Position numbers and translations under genes: made by a program. Source: an uncultured Wenzhouxiangella sp. (GTDB lineage: Bacteria > Pseudomonadota > Gammaproteobacteria > Xanthomonadales > Wenzhouxiangellaceae). Taken from it: a stretch of DNA of 19,637 nt. The notes under the pieces are model-generated. The model searched no databases and was not told the DNA's origin. It saw only the letters and a program-made list of their open reading frames with translations. The stretch is taken from the NCBI GenBank assembly GCA_937876395.1, contig CALEIM010000004.1, positions 1 through 19,637 on the forward strand, given 5' to 3'. This document shows positions 13,688-19,637 of this stretch, in pieces. How positions within the stretch are numbered: the first letter of the stretch is position 1; the number at the start of each line of letters is the position of its first letter.

Positions 13688-15742
13688 ATGAGCGCAGACG
13701 GCCTGGGTCCGATCGACGCGCTTGACGGCGTCGGGCCGCAGATCGCCTCGCGCCTGAAGGCGCTCGGCATCAGCCGCGAACTTGAGTTGCTCCTGCATCG
13801 CCCGCTGCGCTATGAGGACCGCACCCGGATCGTGCCGATGAACCGGGTGCGACCGGAAACGCGCGTTCAAATCGAGGGCCGGGTGGTGCATCAGGAAATC
13901 GTGCAGCGCAGCCGGCGTATGTTGCTGGTCACCCTGGCTGATGACACCGGCCAGCTCACCCTGCGCTTTTTTCGCTTTTATCCCTCGCAGCTACGCATGT
14001 ACCAGCCGGGCAACTCCTTGCGCTGCTTTGGCGATGTACGTTTTGGGCCACAGGGTTTCGAGATGGCGCATCCGCAGGCTGAGCTGTTGGGCGATAACCC
14101 ACCGCCCCTGCCGAAGCATCTGAGCGCCATCTATCCGGTCACACAGGGACTGGCCCAGGCAACGCTTGCCAAACTGATCGAAGCGACCGTCGAGCGGCTG
14201 GTTTCGGGCCAGCTTGAATTGCCCGACCCGCTGGCTGGAACCGACTGGCCGGACCTGGCCGAGTGCGTGTCAACGGTTCACCGACCGACGTCAAGCGAGA
14301 ACATCGATGCCCTGGTGGACGGTCATCACCCGGCCGTTCAGCGCCTGGCACTTGAAGAACTGCTCGCCCACCATCTGGCCCTGGCCCGGCTCAACCGTGC
14401 GCGGGCACGGCAAAAAGCCCGACCGCTGAATTCCGGTCCCGGGCTTGCGGCGAAGCTGATCGACATCGTCGGCTTTGCGCCAACCGGCGCACAGCGAAGG
14501 GTGATGGCTGAAATTGCTGCCGACCTGGACGACTCCCGACCCATGCGCCGCCTGCTGCAGGGCGACGTCGGCTCGGGCAAGACCCTGGTCGCCGCCGCCG
14601 CTTTGCTGACCGCCGCAGCCAATGGCCGACAGGCGGCAATTGTCGCCCCGACCGAGATTCTGGCCGAGCAGCATTTCAATACTTTGTCTGACTGGTTCAA
14701 GCCGCTTGGCATTGAGCCGGTGTGGCTGGCAGGAAAGGTCAAGGGCAAGGCCCGCGCTGCTGCACTCGCCGCGCTGGCCGGAGAGGCATCCATCGCCGTT
14801 GGCACCCACGCGCTGTTTCAGAAAGGCGTGGAGTTTCGTGATCTGGCCATGGTGGTGGTCGACGAGCAGCACCGTTTCGGCGTCCATCAACGCCTGGCCC
14901 TGGCGGCCAAGGGCAGTGCCAGCGGATTTTTGCCGCATCAGCTGGTAATGACGGCAACACCGATTCCACGCACGCTGGCCATGACCAGCTATGCCGGTCT
15001 GGATATTTCGGTGATCGACGAGCTGCCTCCCGGTCGCAAGCCGGTCACCACCGTGGCGATCAGCGACCGCCGCCGTCAGCAGATCATCGAACGTTTGCAA
15101 AATGCCCTGGCTGAAGGGCGTCAGGCGTACTGGGTTTGCCCGCTGATCGAGGAATCCGAGCTGCTGGAAGCGCAGGCGGCCGAATCGACCGCCGAAGACC
15201 TGGCTTCAGCCCTGCCCCGCTTTCGTATCGGCCTGATTCACGGGCGCATGAAACCGGCCGAAAAACAGGCGGTGATGATCGAGTTCGCTGGCGCCAAAAT
15301 CGACCTGCTGGTGGCCACCACCGTCATCGAGGTCGGCGTCGACGTGCCCAATGCCAGTTTGATGATGATTGAAAATGCCGAACGCCTCGGCCTGTCGCAG
15401 CTACACCAGCTCCGGGGCCGGGTCGGCCGCGGCAGCGAACAGGCCGCCTGCGTGCTGATCTATCGCCCGCCGCTGAGCGAGACCGCCCGGAAACGTCTGG
15501 AAACCATGCGCGAAACCACCGACGGCTTTGTCATCGCCGAACGCGACCTGAAGCTGCGCGGCCCCGGCGAAGTACTCGGCACCCGCCAGACCGGCATGCT
15601 GCGCTTTCGAGTTGCCGACCTGGCCCGCGACACCGGGCTGTTCGAGCCCGTCAAGGCGCTGGCCGAGCAGCTCGGCACCGCCGACGCCGAATGCATCATC
15701 ACCCGCTGGCTGGGCCAGGCCGAGCAGTTTGTGGATGTCTAG
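13688..15742 (+). CDS. recG: RecG, ATP-dependent DNA helicase
   Basis: A 684-residue branched-DNA helicase that remodels stalled replication forks and Holliday junctions. The N-terminal wedge/OB domain (about 8-170) includes LDGVGPQIASRL and LLLHRPLRYEDR. The helicase core carries Walker A GDVGSGKT (292-299), the DEQH box (392-395) characteristic of RecG, MTATPIPRTL (421-430), and the later motifs VGVDVPNASLMMIENAERL cut around its core and QLRGRVGRG. The C-terminal TRG-like region has AERDLKLRGPGEVLGTRQ. Length and motif spacing are normal. ATG 13688 follows ridA by 39 bases, consistent with co-transcription. Confidence 0.97.
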   Translation: MSADGLGPIDALDGVGPQIASRLKALGISRELELLLHRPLRYEDRTRIVPMNRVRPETRVQIEGRVVHQEIVQRSRRMLLVTLADDTGQLTLRFFRFYPSQLRMYQPGNSLRCFGDVRFGPQGFEMAHPQAELLGDNPPPLPKHLSAIYPVTQGLAQATLAKLIEATVERLVSGQLELPDPLAGTDWPDLAECVSTVHRPTSSENIDALVDGHHPAVQRLALEELLAHHLALARLNRARARQKARPLNSGPGLAAKLIDIVGFAPTGAQRRVMAEIAADLDDSRPMRRLLQGDVGSGKTLVAAAALLTAAANGRQAAIVAPTEILAEQHFNTLSDWFKPLGIEPVWLAGKVKGKARAAALAALAGEASIAVGTHALFQKGVEFRDLAMVVVDEQHRFGVHQRLALAAKGSASGFLPHQLVMTATPIPRTLAMTSYAGLDISVIDELPPGRKPVTTVAISDRRRQQIIERLQNALAEGRQAYWVCPLIEESELLEAQAAESTAEDLASALPRFRIGLIHGRMKPAEKQAVMIEFAGAKIDLLVATTVIEVGVDVPNASLMMIENAERLGLSQLHQLRGRVGRGSEQAACVLIYRPPLSETARKRLETMRETTDGFVIAERDLKLRGPGEVLGTRQTGMLRFRVADLARDTGLFEPVKALAEQLGTADAECIITRWLGQAEQFVDV

Positions 15743-15819
15743 CTCAAGCAGGTACGGTACACTAGACCGTTCCGTATGGCGCGCAAAATACGGCCGCGCA
15801 AGCCCGATCCACTGCCCCC

Positions 15820-15825
15820 AAGGAG
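15820..15825 (+). promoter_or_regulatory. Ribosome-binding site fixing the citrate synthase start
   Basis: AAGGAG with a 7-base spacer to GTG 15833. It supports that start over ATG 15776, whose extra 19 residues (proline- and arginine-rich) would not match the family. Confidence 0.75.
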
Positions 15826-15832
15826 AGCCCCG

Positions 15833-17122
<1,290 letters not shown>

Positions 17123-17155
17123 AGGCCGGGCCCAAAGCCAAAGGCACAAAACAGA

Positions 17156-17974
17156 TTAAAGAAACAGATCCGGCAGCAGCGGCTGGCCGGGCTCAACCGC
17201 GTATTGCTCCAGATCGCTGACGCCCATCAGCTCCAGCACCTCTTCATCAATGAAGAACCGACCGCTGTACTGATCGGCTTTCTGCTTGAAAATCCAGTGC
17301 GCGGTGTCGGCCAGGATCTCCGGCTTGCGGCAGTTCCCGGGCCGGACTTCGCCGCCCAGCATGGCCAGCGCGGCGGTCGCAATCACGGTTTTCGGCCACA
17401 GCGCGTTGACCGCAATGCCGCGCTCGCGAAACTCCTCGGCCATGCCCAGAACGCACAGGCTCATGCCGTATTTCGCCATCGTGTAGGCGAGGTGCGGCGC
17501 GAACCATTTCGGGTCCATGTTCAACGGCGGCGAGAGGTTGAGGATGTGCGGATTGTCGGCCTGCTCCAGCCACGGCAGGGCGGCCTGGGAGCAGACGAAG
17601 GTGCCGCGCGTGTTAACGCCGTGCATCAGGTCAAAGCGCTTCATCGGTACATCGGGCGTCGGGGCCAGGTAAATCGCCGACGCGTTGTTGACCAGAATAT
17701 CGATGCCGCCGAAGGTTCTGGCGGCCTGCTTCATCGCCTCGGCCACGGCCTGCTCGTCGCGGATATCGAGCTTGATGGCCAGCGCCTGGCCGCCGGCCGC
17801 CTCGATCTCTTCCGCTGCGCTGTGAATGGTGCCGGGCAATTTCGGATGCGGCCGGTCGGTCTTGGCGGCAACCACCACCTTCGCGCCGTCGGCAGCCGCC
17901 CGTTTGGCAATGGCCAGGCCAATACCGCGCGAAGCGCCGGTGATAAACAACACCTTGTCGGCAAGCGTGCTCAT
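17156..17974 (-). CDS. Short-chain dehydrogenase/reductase (HSDL2-like)
   Basis: A 272-residue NAD(P)-dependent oxidoreductase of the classical SDR fold. The nucleotide-binding motif is TGASRGIG (12-19), with NNAS (96-99) and the catalytic set Asn121, Ser148, Tyr164 and Lys168 (AYTMAK). The longer insertion after strand 2 (KTDRPHPKLPGTIHSAAEEI) and the LSPPLNMDPKWF stretch are typical of the branch related to hydroxysteroid dehydrogenase-like 2, whose members are often tied to fatty-acid metabolism; the substrate is not readable. ATG 17974 follows AGGA by about 11 bases. The frame stays open to TTG 18001, which I rejected. It follows the LON-domain gene by 36 bases and may be co-transcribed. 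Confidence 0.9.
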   Translation of the reverse strand: MSTLADKVLFITGASRGIGLAIAKRAAADGAKVVVAAKTDRPHPKLPGTIHSAAEEIEAAGGQALAIKLDIRDEQAVAEAMKQAARTFGGIDILVNNASAIYLAPTPDVPMKRFDLMHGVNTRGTFVCSQAALPWLEQADNPHILNLSPPLNMDPKWFAPHLAYTMAKYGMSLCVLGMAEEFRERGIAVNALWPKTVIATAALAMLGGEVRPGNCRKPEILADTAHWIFKQKADQYSGRFFIDEEVLELMGVSDLEQYAVEPGQPLLPDLFL

Positions 17975-18010
17975 GGGGCGTTTTCCTGAATCGGGAGCCA
18001 AGCGCCCATT

Positions 18011-18595
18011 CTAATCCTCAGCTGACTCAGCGCCCATCAGGCTGATCAGGCCTTCCAGCCGGGCGATCGGATCGTTCATTTCCAGCAGGGCCTGGGCATG
18101 CTCCAGCGACAGCGACAGAATGCTGCTTAAAGTCCGGCCCAGGCTGCTGGCGTCTTCAATTTCCACATCCAGCACATCGGCCAGGTCCGGCTGGCGAAGC
18201 AATTCCTGGACCAGGGTCTGGAGCGCGCCGAAGCGCGCCGGAACCGGTACCGCCGGCTCGGGCGGAAACCACTTTATCTCGGCCACCAGCAGGCCGTTGT
18301 CACGCGCGCGGGTGCGGCCAATCCGGAAGCGCCGCTGGCCGCGACAACTCAAGCCCAACAAGCCGTCTTCAAGGCGGTCAAAGTCGACCATCATCGCCTC
18401 GGTGCCAACGCGCGCATGGCGGGCCTTGCCGTCGGCTTCGGCCGGCCAGGCGCAAATCACGCCAAAGCCTGAGTTTTCGCGGGCGCAGTCGCGCACCATG
18501 TCCAGGTAGCGCTGTTCAAACAGACGCAGCTTGAGCGTCGCGCCGGGAAACAGCACGGTTTGCAGCGGAAACAGCGGCAGAATTTCGGGGCTCAC
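18011..18595 (-). CDS. LON substrate-binding-domain protein
   Basis: A 194-residue stand-alone protein matching the N-terminal substrate-binding domain of Lon protease (PF02190 type), without the ATPase or protease domains. Recognisable are LPLFPLQTVLFPGATLKLRLFE at the N-terminus (its PLFPL and FPG cores), FEQRYLDMVRDC, VGTEAMMVDFDRLEDG and GLSCRGQRRFRI, followed by a helical C-terminal part. Such short proteins are widespread in gammaproteobacteria; their role is not established. GTG 18595 overlaps the mpl stop codon (GTGA), so the two are translationally coupled. Confidence 0.88.
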   Translation of the reverse strand: MSPEILPLFPLQTVLFPGATLKLRLFEQRYLDMVRDCARENSGFGVICAWPAEADGKARHARVGTEAMMVDFDRLEDGLLGLSCRGQRRFRIGRTRARDNGLLVAEIKWFPPEPAVPVPARFGALQTLVQELLRQPDLADVLDVEIEDASSLGRTLSSILSLSLEHAQALLEMNDPIARLEGLISLMGAESAED

Positions 18596-19637
18596 GACAG
18601 CGCTGCAAAAAATCGTCGCGGCGCGTTCTCAAAACTGCGGTTGCTCATGAACACGACGTGGTCGCCGGCACGCGCTTGGGCGAGTATGTCTTTCAGGAGA
18701 TTGTCGATCTGGCTGCGCGGCCGGCCTTGCACACCGCTGCGTTCGAGTACCGCAAGCGGGTCCCACTCCATGCCCTCGGAACTGCGTAGCCAGACAAAGT
18801 CGGCCGCCGCCAGGGCGGACGGCAGCTCGTTGACGTGAACGCCGGCGCGCATCGTGTTACTGCCCGGCTCCAGCGCGACCAGAATGCGTGCGTTGCCGAC
18901 CGAGCGGCGCAGGCCTTCCAGAGTCAGACGAATGGCGGTGGGATGATGGGCAAAGTCATCGTAGACGCGGATACCACCGGCCTCGCCGATCAGCTCCATG
19001 CGTCGTTTCACCCCCGAAAAGCTGGCCAGGGCTTCAATACCAACTGCGGCATCAATGCCGGCAGCACTGGCAGCGGCCAGCGCGGCCAGCGCGTTCAAGG
19101 CATTGTGCCGTCCGCTCAGCGACCACTCCAGGGAGCCCACGCTGTGTCCTTCGTGCATGAAGCTCAGCCGGGTGCCGCTGGGATGATCAAGCCGTACCTG
19201 CCAATCGCTGTCAACATTGTCGCCGCAGGCAAAGCCGGTAACCGGGGTCCAGCAGCCACGCTCAAGCACGGCGGCCAGGTGGTTGTCCGTGGCGTTGACG
19301 ATCAGCCGTCCGTTGCCCGGAACGCTGCGGATGAGGTGATGAAACTGGGTCTGAATCGCGGCCAGGTCGGGGTAGATGTCGGCATGATCGAATTCGAGAT
19401 TGTTGAGCACGACGATGTGCGGCCGGTAGTGGACGAACTTGGCTCGCTTGTCGAAAAACGCGGTGTCGTATTCATCGGCCTCGACAATGAACCACTCCGC
19501 GCCGTTGCGCGCCGAAAGCCCGAAATTGACCGGGATGCCGCCAATAAGAAAACCGGGCTGGCGCCCGGCGTGCTCGAAAATCCAGGTCAGCATGGCCGCC
19601 GTGGTGGTCTTGCCGTGCGATCCGGGAACGGCCACCA
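18592..19637 (-). CDS. mpl: Mpl, murein tripeptide ligase (5' end beyond the window)
   Basis: The C-terminal ~348 residues of UDP-N-acetylmuramate:L-alanyl-gamma-D-glutamyl-meso-diaminopimelate ligase, which re-attaches recycled murein tripeptide to UDP-MurNAc. The Mur-ligase P-loop GSHGKTTT lies at the window edge, followed by FLIGGIPVNFGLSAR, VEADEYDTAFFDKR, VVLNNLEFDHADIY, GRHNALNALAALAA and VYDDFAHHPTAI. Compared with E. coli Mpl, roughly 110 N-terminal residues lie outside the window; the in-frame GTG at 19635 is internal and not the true start. Its stop overlaps the start of the LON-domain gene. Confidence 0.95.
   Translation of the reverse strand, partial: VAVPGSHGKTTTAAMLTWIFEHAGRQPGFLIGGIPVNFGLSARNGAEWFIVEADEYDTAFFDKRAKFVHYRPHIVVLNNLEFDHADIYPDLAAIQTQFHHLIRSVPGNGRLIVNATDNHLAAVLERGCWTPVTGFACGDNVDSDWQVRLDHPSGTRLSFMHEGHSVGSLEWSLSGRHNALNALAALAAASAAGIDAAVGIEALASFSGVKRRMELIGEAGGIRVYDDFAHHPTAIRLTLEGLRRSVGNARILVALEPGSNTMRAGVHVNELPSALAAADFVWLRSSEGMEWDPLAVLERSGVQGRPRSQIDNLLKDILAQARAGDHVVFMSNRSFENAPRRFFAALS

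Overview
The window is about 19.6 kb of GC-rich bacterial chromosome. Gene content and order point to a gammaproteobacterium: an AlgZ/FimS-type sensor kinase, rph-rdgB-hemW, yicC, gmk-rpoZ-spoT, ridA-recG, a hexameric-type citrate synthase and mpl. The style, including many GTG starts, short overlaps and REP-like palindromes built on GTCGGGG/CCCCGAC, suggests a Xanthomonadales/Chromatiales relative, perhaps near Wenzhouxiangella. That placement is inference; no rRNA or other marker is present to settle it.

Layout. 1-340: a broken or chimeric end of a possible peptidoglycan hydrolase gene and a clear rho-independent terminator. 394-1425: an AlgZ/FimS-like histidine kinase with no response regulator after it. 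1426-1774: a gene-free stretch of palindromes and a 64-bp tandem duplication. 1775-3040: an MFS transporter (minus). 3182-3804: a HigB/HigA-type toxin-antitoxin pair behind an 18-bp perfect palindrome. 3838-6421: the minus-strand cluster rph-rdgB-hemW, in which a REP-like palindrome forms the 3' end of rdgB. 6492-10506: the plus-strand cluster yicC-gmk-rpoZ-spoT. 10525-13161: an accessory block between spoT and ridA-recG. It holds a membrane protein with a zinc-ribbon-like tail, a barstar-family inhibitor, a membrane-anchored barnase-family RNase and, divergently, a VapB/VapC pair. 13259-17122: ridA, recG, citrate synthase. 17156-19637: on the minus strand, a short-chain dehydrogenase, a LON-domain protein and the C-terminal part of mpl.

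How the genes fit together. The housekeeping part links nucleotide hygiene and RNA maturation (rdgB, rph, yicC), GMP phosphorylation (gmk), RNA polymerase omega (rpoZ) and alarmone control (spoT), with recG, ridA and gltA following. Three sets of RNA-targeting toxins and their partners (HigBA, barnase/barstar, VapBC) are set into otherwise conserved neighbourhoods within about 10 kb. The barnase operon and vapBC share one 116-bp divergent control region. I see no wholly new system. The best candidates for a second look are the three-gene barnase-barstar-zinc-ribbon membrane protein cassette, the SpoT variant with serine in place of arginine in its RXKD signature, and the palindrome at the end of rdgB.
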